Shown: positions 1-9,925, numbered from the stretch's first letter. The stretch is DNA of 64,000 nt from Hermatobates lingyangjiaoensis (GCA_026182355.1 JAPFBL010000357.1:218501-282500); one strand, 5' to 3'. A program made the numbers and translations. Notes: generated by a model from the letters alone, not told the origin.

Positions 1-600
1 CAAGAACGAAAAATCTTTTAGATTAGAGTGTACAGTGCGTGTGAAGTTTAAAAAATCTCATTACATTTTGATTTCATCTCGTATATTCAAGTTTAAATGG
101 AAATGACCAGTTAAAATCATTGATATTTTTTGCCTATCTAAAATAGGCTTGGTCTACTTATTACTGAATCCTGTTTGGAATATATATTATATGAAATTTT
201 CCAGAAAACCTAATTGAAACTAATTGGTGATATTGATAAAAAGAATGCGTTTTTCTATTTGGTTTTGGGATAGCGTTTGATAATTAAAGGGTTTAGTCAC
301 GTATTGCTGTGAGTTAGAGGGGAACACATGATTCAGCAGCAGGCAACACTAGTTTGTGGGGGGTGGGGGGAGGGGGTGGAGATAATTAAACAGGTTTTAG
401 TTGAGAAGGGAGTCACGTCAGTACGGATTCCGTCCAAATAGCCATGGCACAGGATGAGCAATGTTACCTCCCTTTACTCCCGACTAATTGGCGGATTTGC
501 CACCGTCGATTTTAACTAACCCGTTTGACAAACACTCCTCCTATTGGTTCTTACATATGTAAAACACATTGCTCTGTCAAATAAACTCCTACTCATTACT
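1..600. other. no gene seen; AT-rich with a G-rich patch
   Basis: I see no coding frame, RNA gene or repeat match in this stretch. The only notable feature is a G-rich run near 355-380. The stretch around 420-560 is less AT-rich than its surroundings but has no recognisable coding signal. Confidence 0.5.
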
Positions 601-654
601 TCAAAAAACACTAGAATGCTTATTTTTATAAGCACCTATTTATCAGTCATCATT

Positions 655-1000
655 CATAATGTTCTCTAATGTTGAGGCTTTTCAAAAAAAAAAAATTCCC
701 CATCTACAAATTTTTTTTAAAATTCCCCAATATGCGTAAATACCACACTATAACAGACTGCACAAACAATTAATATTCTCTAATATTGGGGCATTTCAAG
801 AAAAACGTCTCCACACAAAAATTTTTGAAATTCCCAATATGCGTAAATACCACACTATAACAGACTGCATAAACAATTAATATTCTCTAATATTGGGGCA
901 TTTCAAGAAAAACGTCTCCACACAAAAATTTTTGAAATTCCCCAATATGCGTAAATACCACACTGTAACAGACTGCACAAACACTGAATGTTCTCTAACG
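655..1000. repeat. tandem repeat, about 108-bp unit, three copies
   Basis: The segment starting AATATGCGTAAATACC recurs at about 729, 836 and 944, giving a period of 107-108 bp. The unit includes GTCTCCACACAAAAAT and a TAAATACCACACTATAACAG-like block. Both blocks also occur at the ends of HP-I fold-back elements at about 4.2, 5.4 and 7.2 kb. The array therefore looks like tandem copies of an HP-I/PLE terminal piece. Confidence 0.75.
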
Positions 1001-1189
1001 TTTATCAACTCAGGCTGAATACATAAATATATAAATATCTTGTAATTATTATACATGTATGTATTTATATGAATTACATAAAACAAACCAGCGGACGTTT
1101 AAATAAAAAAGGAGTTAAAACGAAATTAAGACAGAGATAGAAACAGGCATAACTTACTTCTGCTATAAAATGAAAATAATAAAGATATG

Positions 1190-1193
<4 letters not shown>

Positions 1194-1241
<48 letters not shown>
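1194..1241. repeat. (TA)n microsatellite
   Basis: A pure alternating TA tract directly abuts the HP-A fold-back that follows. Confidence 0.9.
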
Positions 1242-1242
<1 letters not shown>

Positions 1243-1244
<2 letters not shown>

Positions 1245-1452
1245 CAATGATCAAACCACAATAAGAAAATGGGAAAACAAGACTAAGATCTTTCAACCGT
1301 AACAAGCGGTCTTCGTCAGAGTCAAAAACCCAACAACACAGTTGTTGCGAAGACTGCTTGTTACGGTTGAAAGATCTTAGTCTTGTTTTCCCATTTTCTT
1401 ATTGTGGTTTGATCATTAATTGTTATTTCACGTGTTTATGTGAAATCTTTTT
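1243..1452. mobile_element. HP-A fold-back element (PLE-related)
   Basis: This is an inverted repeat whose arms read TCAATGATCAAACCACAATA at the left edge and the complement near 1400-1430. The right arm continues into the HP-A terminal block CACGTGTTTATGTGAAATC. The left arm carries a complete HHR-like core on the minus strand. In the right arm the CUGACGA box is broken. The element is a non-autonomous PLE-like unit lying between TA-rich tracts. Confidence 0.75.
1281..1323 (-). ncRNA. minimal hammerhead-like motif, HP-A
   Basis: Read on the minus strand: stem I GACU, CUGACGA, one extra base, stem II GACCG/CGGUU, GAAA, the self-complementary spacer GAUC, UU, then AGUC closing stem I. All conserved hammerhead core bases are present. 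Stem III has no loop, as in dimer-type minimal hammerheads. Cleavage activity is inferred, not shown. Confidence 0.65.
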
Positions 1453-1489
1453 ATACATATATATTGAAATCTACAGAAGTGGTCTAGAT

Positions 1490-1789
1490 GTGATATATGA
1501 TTAGTTGTTTCGTTACCAAATGACTTATCGTGTCTCTACTTGGAGGTCCCTACGGTTTATCATGAAAAGACTAAGGACCTCCAAGTGGAAAGGCTAATAT
1601 CACATGAGAACTGTTTATTTTCTGAGGCAGTGTGAGCCCTCTTAATATTCGTCATGTTGATAGAGGTGACGTCATAGAAGAGATGCTCAAAGTACGTGGC
1701 TTTCATTAGAGCCGGGAATCTACAATTTCAAGCCCCTACTACTCCACACAAGAATAACAAGCAAGTCATTTAGTTATGAAAAACTAATC

Positions 1790-1795
<6 letters not shown>
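1490..1795. repeat. imperfect fold-back, unclassified
   Basis: There are two nested inverted pairs. The outer pair is GATTAGTT...AAATGAC near 1500 against GTCATTTAG...AACTAATC near 1764. The inner pair is CTTGGAGGTCC near 1540 against GGACCTCCAAG near 1575. No hammerhead core is seen. A (TA)n tract follows at 1790-1818, as for the other fold-backs. Confidence 0.5.
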
Positions 1796-1818
<23 letters not shown>

Positions 1819-1821
<3 letters not shown>

Positions 1822-2082
1822 TGGTATACTTTGGGAGCAGTTTCTTTTAAACATATATCATTAAATAACTTACCTACTTTAAGTCATATATGTTTCTTAT
1901 ATACCTTCTCGAGTTTTTTGATTAAATTTCTCCATCATTCTGATACCATATAAATCAACTCAACTCATTCGGTGAGTTGATTTATATGGTACCAAAAGAT
2001 GGAGGAATTACATCGAAAAACTCGAGAAGGTATGTAAGAAACATATAAGACTTAAAGTAGGTAAGTTATTTAATGATGTATA
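1819..2082. mobile_element. head-to-head PLE N-terminal hairpin
   Basis: This is a long inverted repeat centred near 1972. The right arm, plus strand, reads YIEKLEKVCKK...GKLFND. The left arm, minus strand, continues further, through FNDICLK and on to a degraded LLPKYTN. That matches the N-terminal piece seen at about ten other loci (FNxxCLxEGLLPxYTN). Each arm runs outward into a (TA)n tract. Both frames carry damage. Confidence 0.6.
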
Positions 2083-2136
2083 TATATATATATATAAATT
2101 TGAAACCAATTAAATGAAACGATTCCACGAACTAAA

Positions 2137-2378
2137 CAAACTATATTAACACAAAAAACACTCAGAAATGAAACAGAAACTTACTACTATATTTCGATGT
2201 CCTCGTCATCAGGAAGATAGAAATGAGTCACTCCGCAGACAGACAAGGACTCAACGACTGAGTAGTTTTCTGCCTGCGGAGCGACTCGTTTCTATCTTCC
2301 TGATGGCGAGGACTTCAAAATATAGTAGTGAGTTTCTGTTTCATTTCTGAGTGTTCTTTGTGTTAATATAGTTTATAT
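2137..2378. mobile_element. HP-B fold-back element
   Basis: Inverted repeat with arms beginning AACTATATTAACACA and ending with the complement near 2375. The left arm, minus strand, has CUGAUGA, then GAAA, then UAUA, resembling the HP-B hammerhead layout, but stem I is poor. The right arm has lost the core (CTGATGG and TCAAAA). Confidence 0.65.
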
Positions 2379-2379
2379 A

Positions 2380-2538
2380 TAAATTTCTATACACTGGCAG
2401 CAGGTCGTCATCTAAGCATGTATATTTCAATATCAGAACAAATTCTACATTCACGATTTTTTTCAGCAATTGTTCTTTTTTTCTAATTAGTTTTCTATAC
2501 TGCAAGGGAATGAAAATATTTATATAAATGTAAATCAA
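2380..2538 (-). pseudogene. PLE N-terminal coding fragment
   Basis: The minus-strand frame includes YTCLDDDLLPVYRN preceded by a basic and hydrophobic segment (RKLIRKKEQLLKKIVN). This fits the recurrent PLE-associated consensus FNxxCLxEGLLPxYTN. The frame runs out of the YxN motif into TA-rich DNA and then the HP-B hairpin. Only about 60 residues are present, with no reverse-transcriptase motifs. Confidence 0.55.
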
Positions 2539-2745
2539 CGTTCAAACTACAATAACAAAAGAGAAAAAGAACTAAGATCTTTGAACTGTAACAAACAGTC
2601 TTTGTCAGAGTCAAATTCCAACTGAAGCCAAAGATGCAGAAACATCTGGTAAGGGGTGGAGGAAAGTGAGGAGGAAGAGAGGTATTTTAAAAAGTGTAAA
2701 GTGAAGGAAAGGACAATAGTCCACGGGAAAATGTTAGGATAAACA
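2527..2745 (-). mobile_element. single-arm HP-A copy, long subtype
   Basis: The HP-A left arm is recognisable but decayed (CAAACTACAATAACAAAAG, then ACTAAGATCTTTGAACTG). It is followed by a segment of about 120 bp whose reverse complement also lies at about 20.88-21.02, 25.23-25.36 and 27.61-27.69 kb. This extra segment defines a long HP-A subtype. Confidence 0.6.
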
Positions 2746-2769
2746 CATTTATCCTAATTATAAACACAC

Positions 2770-2774
2770 ACACT

Positions 2775-2817
<43 letters not shown>

Positions 2818-3400
2818 TGCATGCGTGTGTGTGTGAGTGAGTGAGTGTTGTGTGCGTGTTTGTATGCGTGTGTGTATATGGTGTGAGAGAGAGTGAGAGT
2901 GACTGTTGTTCCATATGTGGTATGTGTTAACTTTATATATGTATGAGTATGCTGTTTGTAAATGCATGCATTTGAGAGAGAGTCTGTGGTGAATGTGGTA
3001 ATGTACCTGCGAGGGAGAGTATGTGTATAGTGCGTTTGTGAGATGAGAACGAGAGAGAAAAGGACAACAAGTGTAAGAAACAGGGAGGGAGAAACGGAGT
3101 GAGAGGCATAATGTAAGAAGGAAGAGACAGAGAGAGAAAGAACAAGTGTGGAAGAGACAGGAGAAAAAGGAGGAAGAGGAGTGGGGGAAGGGAAGAGGGA
3201 AGGAGAGAGTTTGAGCAAGTGGGATGGGAAGGAGAGAGAGAATGATTATGTAGTGTGTGTGACTATGTGTATGCGTTTGTGTGCGTGTGTGAGAAAGAAT
3301 GCAAGTGATATGTGTGGTTGTGTATCTATATGAGAGAGAGTGAGCGAGAGGTAGCGAGAGTGTGATGGGGGGTATGTGTCTATGTGTGTCTGAACTAATG
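2770..3400. repeat. (TG)n microsatellite and purine-rich low-complexity DNA
   Basis: A (TG)n tract at 2778-2812 grades into about 550 bp in which the plus strand is nearly all G, A and T with many GA and GT runs. Open frames on the minus strand here (His/Thr/Ser/Leu-rich) are artefacts of the repeat. Confidence 0.85.
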
Positions 3401-3682
3401 AATCTTGCACGTAAATTAAACTCACGTCACTCTTTGAACGACATCGATTAGTGAACTGCATTAGTTTTACTACATCGTTTATAACAAATTGCTCTGTAAC
3501 TAAATATTTAAGCCAAGATTTAATCAAAATTAATAATTTTCTGCTAGTGGGTAACTCGGTCATTGGAACAAATCTATTTTTATTAAAACTCAGCTATAAA
3601 CACATTTTGTATCATAGTTTTTTAGAATATTCTTTATTTTATAATTTTATCATTTCATGATCATATAATGTCCTTGCAAAGA

Positions 3683-3715
3683 TTATAATTATATATATAT
3701 ATATATATATATAAT
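3683..3715. repeat. (TA)n microsatellite
   Basis: Alternating TA tract immediately upstream of an HP-M fragment. Confidence 0.85.
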
Positions 3716-3723
3716 TATAAATA

Positions 3724-3870
3724 TTGATAAAAGTATCGACCGTGAAATAGAAAGAAAACTAAAGTTTATCGAGACTCGGTCAGTTCTTCAGGTTCAAATT
3801 AAACTCTCATTTCCAACATTTCGGTCATTATTTAAAACCTTTTTCATAGGCAGAAGTATAAATTTTGAAA
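3724..3870. mobile_element. HP-M fragment (PLE-related)
   Basis: Begins GATAAAAGTATCGACCGTG and contains CTCGGTCAGTTCTTCAGGTT and a TTTCGGTC...AAAACCTTTTTCATA block. The same blocks recur at about 17.85, 36.67, 38.65 and 49.92 kb. On the minus strand a GACCGAAA stretch resembles the 3' half of the HP-C hammerhead, but the CUGANGA box is replaced by UAUGAAAA, so I do not call a ribozyme. Confidence 0.55.
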
Positions 3871-3929
3871 CAGAAAAACTAACACCAATTATTAATCAAA
3901 TATAAATAAATATATTTGTGGAATTTCAA

Positions 3930-4240
3930 AAATTATGTCTCCAGACAGAAAAATTTCAATATCAAAACTAACAATGCGTTTCGATCACTTAGTGTTCTTC
4001 TTCAGGTTTACATCTTCACTCTTGAAATCTAAACCTAAAGAAGAAGACTAAATGTTCAAAAAGCATTGTTAGTTTTCATTCATATTAAACTTCAAAATTC
4101 CTATTAAATATCAAATTCATAGAATTTGAATTTCATTCAAATTTATATTAAACTTTTTGTTTTGTTTTGTGACGTAATTTTTGAAATTCCTCAATATGAA
4201 TAAATACCACACTATAATAGATTGCACAAATAATAAAATA
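3930..4240. mobile_element. HP-I fold-back element
   Basis: The left arm AACTAACAATGCGTTTCGAT pairs with an imperfect right arm near 4060. Flanking blocks include GTCTCCAGACAGAAA and the terminal AATAAATACCACACTATAAT-like block shared with the 0.65-1.0 kb array. The left arm carries a hammerhead-like core; the right arm is degraded. Confidence 0.6.
3970..4008 (-). ncRNA. minimal hammerhead-like motif, HP-I
   Basis: Minus strand: AAC, CUGAAGA, extra A, stem II beginning GAACAC with a partly mispaired return strand, GAAA, CGCA (probably decayed from CGCG), UU, then GUU. Stem I pairs AAC with GUU. The layout matches the other families. Confidence 0.5.
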
Positions 4241-4254
4241 TATTTGTTAATCAA

Positions 4255-4465
4255 TTGGCAACAACAATTTCAATTATTATAGCACTACCAGTGAAATGTA
4301 ACATCGCTGCATGTTTATCTCCTCTAATTAGAGAAACATTAAATCAGTTTTCAATTTCCCTACAATTACCATTTCATGCTAAAATATGGATATGATTATT
4401 AGTTTTAATTTTATTAAATCCATTTTCTGATCAAATATTTTTTTAATTCCAGTAATGTTAGATTT
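4255..4465 (+). pseudogene. decayed PLE reverse-transcriptase fragment
   Basis: With stops and shifts, the plus strand reads SPLIRETLNQF followed by about ten residues and then AKIWI...LVLI...NPFSDQIF. This order resembles the PLE reverse-transcriptase stretch from the GSPLSP motif to the WIRYVDD catalytic box. A parallel piece at 9.52 kb (MWIYFDTYLVMSMLFSALDQ) shares the W-I and DQ spacing. The YVDD aspartates are gone. The call is tentative. Confidence 0.35.
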
Positions 4466-4659
4466 ATAATCTATTTTAAAATCATGAACATTTATTAAAT
4501 TTAATAGTTTGATATGTCCAAATTAATAGTTGATATACATAATACAATCGTCCAAATTATACAGAATATAATATTCTGACACACAAACTGCTTTTTAAAG
4601 ATAAAAAGAAAAAGTCTTTGATATTACAAACAATTCTTATTGCTTTATTGTAAATGAAG

Positions 4660-4755
4660 TTTCCAACCTTCTCTGTACCAGAGCGTTTGGTTTCCCTCTC
4701 TTATCACTCATGAAGATGGTTCAAGCCGAAAATTAGAGACTATAAGTGTGTGTAT
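4660..4755 (+). mobile_element. HP-D right-arm fragment
   Basis: Contains GGTTTCCCTCTCTTATC and then GGTTCAAGCCGAAAATTAGA, matching the right arm of HP-D elements (about 32.83 and 58.4 kb). The CUGAAGA box has become AUGAAGA, so the hammerhead core is broken. Confidence 0.55.
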
Positions 4756-4761
4756 TTAACA

Positions 4762-4966
4762 AGATTTCACAATAAACACGTATTGAAATAACAATCAATG
4801 ATCACACCACAATAAGAAATGAGAAAAAAAACTAAGATTATTCAACCGTTACAAGTTTGGTTGTAATGTTTCGTCGTTTTAGTTGGTTTTGACTCTGACG
4901 AAGACCGCTTGTTAATGTTGAAAGATCTTAGTTTTTTTCCCATTTCTTATTGTTTTTTTGAACACT
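4762..4966. mobile_element. HP-A fold-back, diverged
   Basis: Left terminal block GATTTCACAATAAACACG, then the inverted arms. The right arm keeps GACTCTGACGAAGACCGC but stem II is altered (GTTAATGTT) and the loop is rearranged. It is an old copy. Confidence 0.65.
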
Positions 4967-5082
4967 GAATACAAATACATAGAACACAAACGATTGAGCG
5001 ATTACCCTGAATACGAGTACCATACATAATACAATATTTTAATACAATATAACACAATAGGTATAATACAATAATCAATTAT

Positions 5083-5425
5083 TTCTGAGGTAAAATGGAT
5101 AAACAAGTAAAAGTCTCCACACAAATGAAGTTTTATTCAACAACAACGCGTTTAAAATACTTTTGGGTTCATCATCAAGAAGACATCAAAGGAAGTGGTA
5201 CTGAAGGGTTGGTTCAGTGAAAACAACTGCTGTGAAAGTTGTTTTCACTGAACCAACCCTTCAGCACCACATCCTTTCATGACTTCCTGATGATGAACCC
5301 AAAGTGTTTGAAACGCGTGGTTGTTGAATAAAACTTCATTTGTATGGAGGCTTTTGTTTGTTTATCCATTTTACCTCAGAATGAGTAAATACCACACAAT
5401 TACGGATTGCACAACTAATGATTTA
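5083..5425. mobile_element. HP-I fold-back, complete
   Basis: A strong inverted repeat. The inner arms GAAGGGTTGGTTCAGTGAAA and complement form a clean hairpin near 5230. The outer arms include AGTCTCCACACAAATGAAG. The right arm keeps CUGAUGA and GAAACGCG on the plus strand with GGUUG beyond, but the UH position reads UG, so cleavage would not be expected. The element ends with the HP-I terminal block near 5390-5420. Confidence 0.65.
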
Positions 5426-5506
5426 ATAAATTATTTGTTTGAGGCTAATAAAAGTTATGATTATTTTACTTTGTTTCAGGAGAATGAAATAAAATGAAAA
5501 AAATCT

Positions 5507-5539
<33 letters not shown>

Positions 5540-6000
5540 CATTAGTGTAATTGTGCGTGTCAATATTTTAGATAGATATATAAATGTATCCAGTAAGGTA
5601 TAGCTTTCGCTTTACTGTTGGTTTTGAATGCCGCAATAAACAACTGTCTCGTGTCAGTTGAGATCTAAAATGGAATACAACAGTTGATGTAGGTCTGCAG
5701 GTATAGGGAGCAGGCAAGAGAAAACACACCTCTAGGGAGCAATATACTATGGGTTCTATCACAAAACTGATAAGCAAGTCCCCGGCTCCAAAGCCGGCTA
5801 TTGGCTCCCGAACTGGTTTTTCCTTCCGGTCTTAATAGCAAAGATAGTCTTCCACTATCTATATCAAAAACAAACATTTACTTTCTCATTGTTCAATTTT
5901 TTTTAAGCTAATTTATAATAATTTAAATAATTTATTTATTATCACTTTTTTTTTAGAACTATTGTGTAGATTTTGATCTGAGATAAGTGTATAGAACAGT
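5426..6000. other. no gene seen; T-tract and unclassified DNA
   Basis: A poly-T tract lies at 5508-5537. The segment 5590-5860 is richer in GC than its surroundings, with a small palindrome GCCGGCT near 5800, but no frame or known repeat is recognised. Confidence 0.4.
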
Positions 6001-6110
6001 GGTTTTCAACCTTTTTACTAAAGCGGAATTCCATGTAAATATTATACTGGCTTAAGGGACCCCTGTAAAAAATTTAGTAGTCTTATACAAAAAATAGCAT
6101 TTAATAATTT
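6000..6110 (+). mobile_element. hAT-like terminal fragment
   Basis: CAGTGGTTTTCAACCTTTTT matches the typical hAT 5' end (CAGTGGTTCTCAACC class). It is followed by the usual aagggacccctg-type subterminal sequence. No matching 3' end is found before the next hairpin at 6.2 kb. Confidence 0.5.
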
Positions 6111-6211
6111 GTAATATATAATATCAACATCAAATATATGTCAATATTATAAACCATACTATACCAAACTATATATACTATACTAAAAAAATATAGTAGA
6201 TATAAATATTT

Positions 6212-6405
6212 TACATAAAATTCGAAAAAACGATCCAAACTGGACGCAAATCAGTTCAAAAACGATGGAAAGCAACACACAGAGAAAGAGACACACTTAC
6301 AAACTCAAATTTTCGGATGATCGTCTTCAGGAGAAAAGAGAATGGGTGACTAAGCAAGCCGAAAACACAACGACAGGAAACCGTCCCGGCCATATACGAG
6401 TACAT
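6212..6405 (-). mobile_element. single-arm HP-F copy
   Basis: Left-arm blocks AACGATCCAAACTGGACGCA and ACACACAGAGAAAGAGACAC match the HP-F element at 30.3-30.7 kb. The minus strand keeps the order CTGAAGA then CGAAAATTTGAG, but a base is missing in stem II. It is followed by an HP-A end fragment. Confidence 0.6.
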
Positions 6406-6409
6406 ATAT

Positions 6410-6462
6410 AAAGATTTCACATAAACACGTGAAATAACAATCAATGATCAAACCACAACTAT
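6410..6462. mobile_element. HP-A terminal fragment
   Basis: AAGATTTCACATAAACACG to GATCAAACCACAA is the first 50 bp of HP-A. The rest is absent, showing truncation or a nested event next to HP-F. Confidence 0.6.
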
Positions 6463-7049
6463 TGAATCACAACCATGAATCATCCTAATCCAAAAACTAG
6501 ATCAATAATGAAGAATATTTCACGTTAGATTAATATTTGTTTTCAAAAAAAAAAAACAAAAACAAAAGATATAATGTAAAACTTTTGGAAGGTTATGCAG
6601 TTTTTGTTTATTTTTCATTATAGCTGTTAATGAATAAGGTTGTCTACTAGTGTTCAAGAGAAATTTTCATTTTTTTGTTTTAATTCCTCGTATAATTACG
6701 TCTAATTTCGTTTTTAAACAAAATTACATTTATCTTGACGAATTTAAATTATTCAAAAAAAAAAAATAAAATTCTTAAGCATTATTGAGTTTGCCAAGTC
6801 ATGCAATTGCGGATTTCATAATTCTATATATATAACAAATTGACAAAAGTTATTTACAATTGTTAGAGTTCAATTTATTTAAAAAAAATCAATTTGGCTT
6901 CTTATAATTTTTTTTTCATTTCGGCAATTTCGTGAATTTCTGAGTCCAATTTAATTTAACATAAAACCTCTCATGTTCACCCGAACTCTTAAATAATTTG
7001 AAATAACAATGTCAGTTATTATTAAACAAAAAAAATTTTAAGCATTGTA
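6463..7049. other. no gene seen; very AT-rich
   Basis: Contains several A and T homopolymer runs and no coding frame or recognised repeat. Confidence 0.5.
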
Positions 7050-7265
7050 GGGTAAAAAGTTAATGAAATGGTCTCCATATATAAAAATTTAACCGTATAA
7101 ACAACGCGTTTCGAACACGTAGTGTTCTTCTCCAGGCATCAACTACGGATGAGTGTCTGTGGTTCAAAACTCTGTAGTTTGTACCACAGACACCCTGTCT
7201 GGAGACCATTTCATTAGCTTTTCACCATACAATGAGTAAATACTACATAATAACTGATTGCACTA
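7050..7265. mobile_element. HP-I fold-back with deleted right arm core
   Basis: Outer arms AATGAAATGGTCTCCATATA and the complement near 7200. The left arm keeps ACAACGCGTTTCGAACACGT. On the minus strand the core reads CUGGAGA, stem II GAACAC/GUGUUC, GAAA, CGCG, UU, GUU. The A6 position is G, so the ribozyme is probably dead. The right arm has lost the core. Confidence 0.6.
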
Positions 7266-7855
7266 CTTTAGAATTTGTAAGAATCATGGTATATTGCATA
7301 TCCTCTGCATACCATTCCATATACTTATACGTATATACGTATACCATCATTATCAATTTTTTCCCTAATTTTGACAATTTATGAATTTTTAGGTAATTTT
7401 TTTTGCAGAAAACCGATTATATTCATACTAATTTGTAAATAATTTGATAGTTGCAATAAAATAGATCATATAACATTACATAACTATTTTAAGTTTTAAT
7501 TTAAATTAGTTTCATTCGATGTAATTCGAAATAATTGCCCCATTATAATTGCTTGTCATCACCTAATTGATTTCATTTGTTTTGTTCAATTTTAGTAGAG
7601 GATGATACTGAATTTATTTAATTGGTGAAATTAGAAACATAATCCAATCATTAACTAAAATATAAGCATTTCTAAATCAAGTAATATGTTTCTCTTATTA
7701 ATAAAATATTATGGAAATAACTCTTCTCTATTTATAATTTGTTTTGTTATCAGTTGATAATTATTCACCCCTATTAATATATATGTTTAATTCTAACAAG
7801 TTTTAATGGAATTAAGTATGACTAAATATTCCTAATAATATTATATAGCGTATAG
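7266..7855. other. no gene seen; AT-rich
   Basis: No frame, RNA gene or convincing repeat match. A short TATACGTATATACGTATAC palindromic run lies near 7323-7345. Confidence 0.45.
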
Positions 7856-7857
7856 GT

Positions 7858-7859
<2 letters not shown>

Positions 7860-7924
<65 letters not shown>

Positions 7925-7926
7925 AG
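7860..7926. repeat. (GA)n microsatellite
   Basis: Nearly pure GA tract, followed by a short (TA)n tract at 7927-7953. Confidence 0.9.
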
Positions 7927-7997
7927 TAATATATATATATATATATATATATAAACTAACAATCCTATTATTATTCTCATTATTGTCCTGATGATTA

Positions 7998-8140
7998 ATG
8001 TGGTACATTCGAAGCATGCCGACTAGCAATATTGGTGATAAGCTTTATAGTTTTAATGAAGAGACGAGGAAGGAATTCCGGAAACTGGAGGAATTGTGTA
8101 AGAAACAGATACAAGCAAAATATGGGGCGTTATTTAACTA
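7998..8140 (+). pseudogene. PLE N-terminal coding fragment
   Basis: The frame reads IGDKLYSFNEETRKEFRKLE then ELCKKQIQAKYGALFN. It aligns with the pieces at 14.9 and 15.5 kb (EIxxxFRKIEKxVxKxxSAKFGVIFNN). After FNY it passes directly into a (TA)n tract and then an HP-A hairpin, so the CLxEGLLPxYTN part is missing. The 5' edge is open; no reverse-transcriptase motif follows. Confidence 0.55.
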
Positions 8141-8142
8141 TA

Positions 8143-8182
8143 TATATGTATATATATATATATATTATATATATATATATAT

Positions 8183-8236
<54 letters not shown>
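8143..8236. repeat. (TA)n microsatellite with short interruptions
   Basis: TA-rich tract between a PLE coding fragment and an HP-A hairpin. Confidence 0.9.
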
Positions 8237-8238
<2 letters not shown>

Positions 8239-8461
8239 ATATCACATAAACACGTGAAATAACAATCAACGATCAAACGGCAATACAAAATGGGAAAAAA
8301 AGACGAAGATCTTTTAACCATAACAAGCGGTCTTCGTCAGAGTCAAAAACTCAACTGAAACTCAAAAACCAACTGGGGTTTTTGACTCTGACGAAGACCG
8401 CTTGTTATGGTTGAAAGATCTTAGTCTTGTTTTCCCATTTCTTATTGTGGTTTGATCATTG
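8236..8461. mobile_element. HP-A fold-back element
   Basis: Left end ATCACATAAACACGTGAAAT. The arms pair from GATCAAACGGCAAT to its complement near 8450. The loop near 8350-8380 holds AAAACTCAACTGAAACTC. The right arm carries an intact hammerhead core. The left arm keeps the core boxes but has base changes in stems. Confidence 0.75.
8384..8426 (+). ncRNA. minimal hammerhead-like motif, HP-A
   Basis: Plus strand: GACU, CUGACGA, A, stem II GACCG / UGGUU (one G-U wobble more than consensus), GAAA, GAUC, UU, AGUC. All core bases are present. Confidence 0.65.
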
Positions 8462-9080
8462 TTTACATAGTAGTATATACACTTTTACAACTTCACATGC
8501 ATCATGTTTATAACAGAATTTTACAAATTAAATGCTAATTACAATTATTCATGAATATACAAAGTATTATTCAATCAAAATAGTTTTTTTTTTAATTTAT
8601 AATTAAGAGGTGATAATAGCTTTCCTGACTATGTAAACTTATTGTGGTCACAATGCACTCCTGGGGGTGAATTTCACCCTCATTGATAACCTCTAGTATA
8701 GTGCTTCAGTTTTGCTCCTATAAGAGTCTTGATTACGCTTCATGCAATTTGTAACTGAAAGACACTAATGATGATTTAACATCTATATTCAGAGGGGTTA
8801 ATTATGATTTTATTAAAGATATATGTCCCTAATTCTCACCAGATTAATTTATTTATTTTACAAACAAAATAGGAATACGACACTAAAACTGAATTTACAA
8901 AAGCAGAGAAATCGTTATTAACCACAGTAAATTATATTAATAAAATAATTAACTAATGATACACAGATTTATAAACTTCACAGTAAAAAAATGTTTACAA
9001 AGAATTAATCTTTTAATCAATAAAAGATTGAAATTCTTTTTAAAAAAATAATAAAGAAGTTATACTCTGATTTATGTCTA
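8462..9080. other. no gene seen; AT-rich
   Basis: No coding frame or repeat is recognised apart from poly-A/T runs. Confidence 0.45.
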
Positions 9081-9084
9081 AACC

Positions 9085-9600
9085 TGTTTCACTGCATGAT
9101 GTTATTAAAACACATAAAGTTAATTTTCCAGCATACCCAATTGTTAGCTCCATTGAGCCGGTTATTTATAAACTTTCCGAATAGTTGCTTCGCATATTAA
9201 CTTCCTTGGTTGGTTCCATTTCAGACACAAATATTAAAAACAATATTGATGTTATTGACTAACATTAAAACATTTGAGTTAATAATTAATTGTTATTAAA
9301 TTTTTATGCTAAGTCTCTTTTCACTAATATCTTGGTTAATTATTTGTTTAATATTTTGGAAACTAAATTAAGAGCCAAGAAGACAGCTCTATCAATAAAA
9401 ATCTCTGACTTTGTTAATCTTTTTAAGTTTTCTGCCTTTTATTTTTAATTTTATTTTAATAATAAATTTTACAAACATAAATTGTTATTATCTATAGTAA
9501 ACTATTTCTCCTGTTATAAAATGTGGATATATTTTTGACACATACCTTGTTATGTCTATGCTATTCTCTGCTCTTGACCAAATAATAAAAATGTGTACTT
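9085..9600 (+). pseudogene. decayed PLE reverse-transcriptase domain
   Basis: Across several stops and frame changes the plus strand reads FPAYPIVSSIEPVIYKLSE, then KSLFTNI, then KISDFVNLFKFSAF, then FNNKFYKHK, then MWIYFDTYLVMSMLFSALDQ. These match in order the PLE reverse-transcriptase landmarks: PIVSSI, DVKSLFTNIP, the F-F-NxxFYKQ stretch and the degraded RYVDD box. The catalytic aspartates are not intact. With the GIY-YIG remnant at 10.84 kb on the same strand it probably forms one old PLE split by later insertions at 9.96-10.61 kb. Confidence 0.6.
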
Positions 9601-9749
9601 TTTCATGTGGATATTTTTATATTTTTTGTTAATACTTTTTTATTTGTAACGTCCGTTTTACAAATAAACATTGCATGCAAACGAATGATCCTAGTAATGC
9701 ATCCTTTTCACTCAATGAGTTGACATGTAGGCAGAAAAGAAAGCAAGGT

Positions 9750-9925
9750 TCTCTATTGTATATATAGATGCCGTATTTATGTATACAACTATATATACAG
9801 TTACCTATTGTATATATATAGAACGTATAGTTATCTATTTTATATATAGATGCCGTATCTATATATACATCTACATATACAGTTATCTATACAGTATCTA
9901 TATATTATTCTGTTATACAGTTATC

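Noticed and set aside
1243..1452. CRISPR-like array from regularly repeated 30-40 bp blocks
   Set aside because: The repeats are inverted arms of mobile elements with no regular spacing, in an AT-rich eukaryotic setting.
2687..3333. Several overlapping open frames rich in His, Thr, Ser and Leu
   Set aside because: They lie in (TG)n and purine-rich low-complexity DNA and exist on both strands, as expected from repeats without stops.
3246..3563. 105-codon minus-strand frame with FTNRC near its middle
   Set aside because: The FTNRC resembles FNNxC of the PLE N-terminal piece, but spacing and flanks do not fit, and half of the frame is low-complexity DNA.
3724..3870. Hammerhead in HP-M
   Set aside because: GACCGAAACGUUG resembles the HP-C 3' half, but the CUGANGA box is missing in all HP-M copies, and the other CUGAAGA box lacks a GAAA partner.
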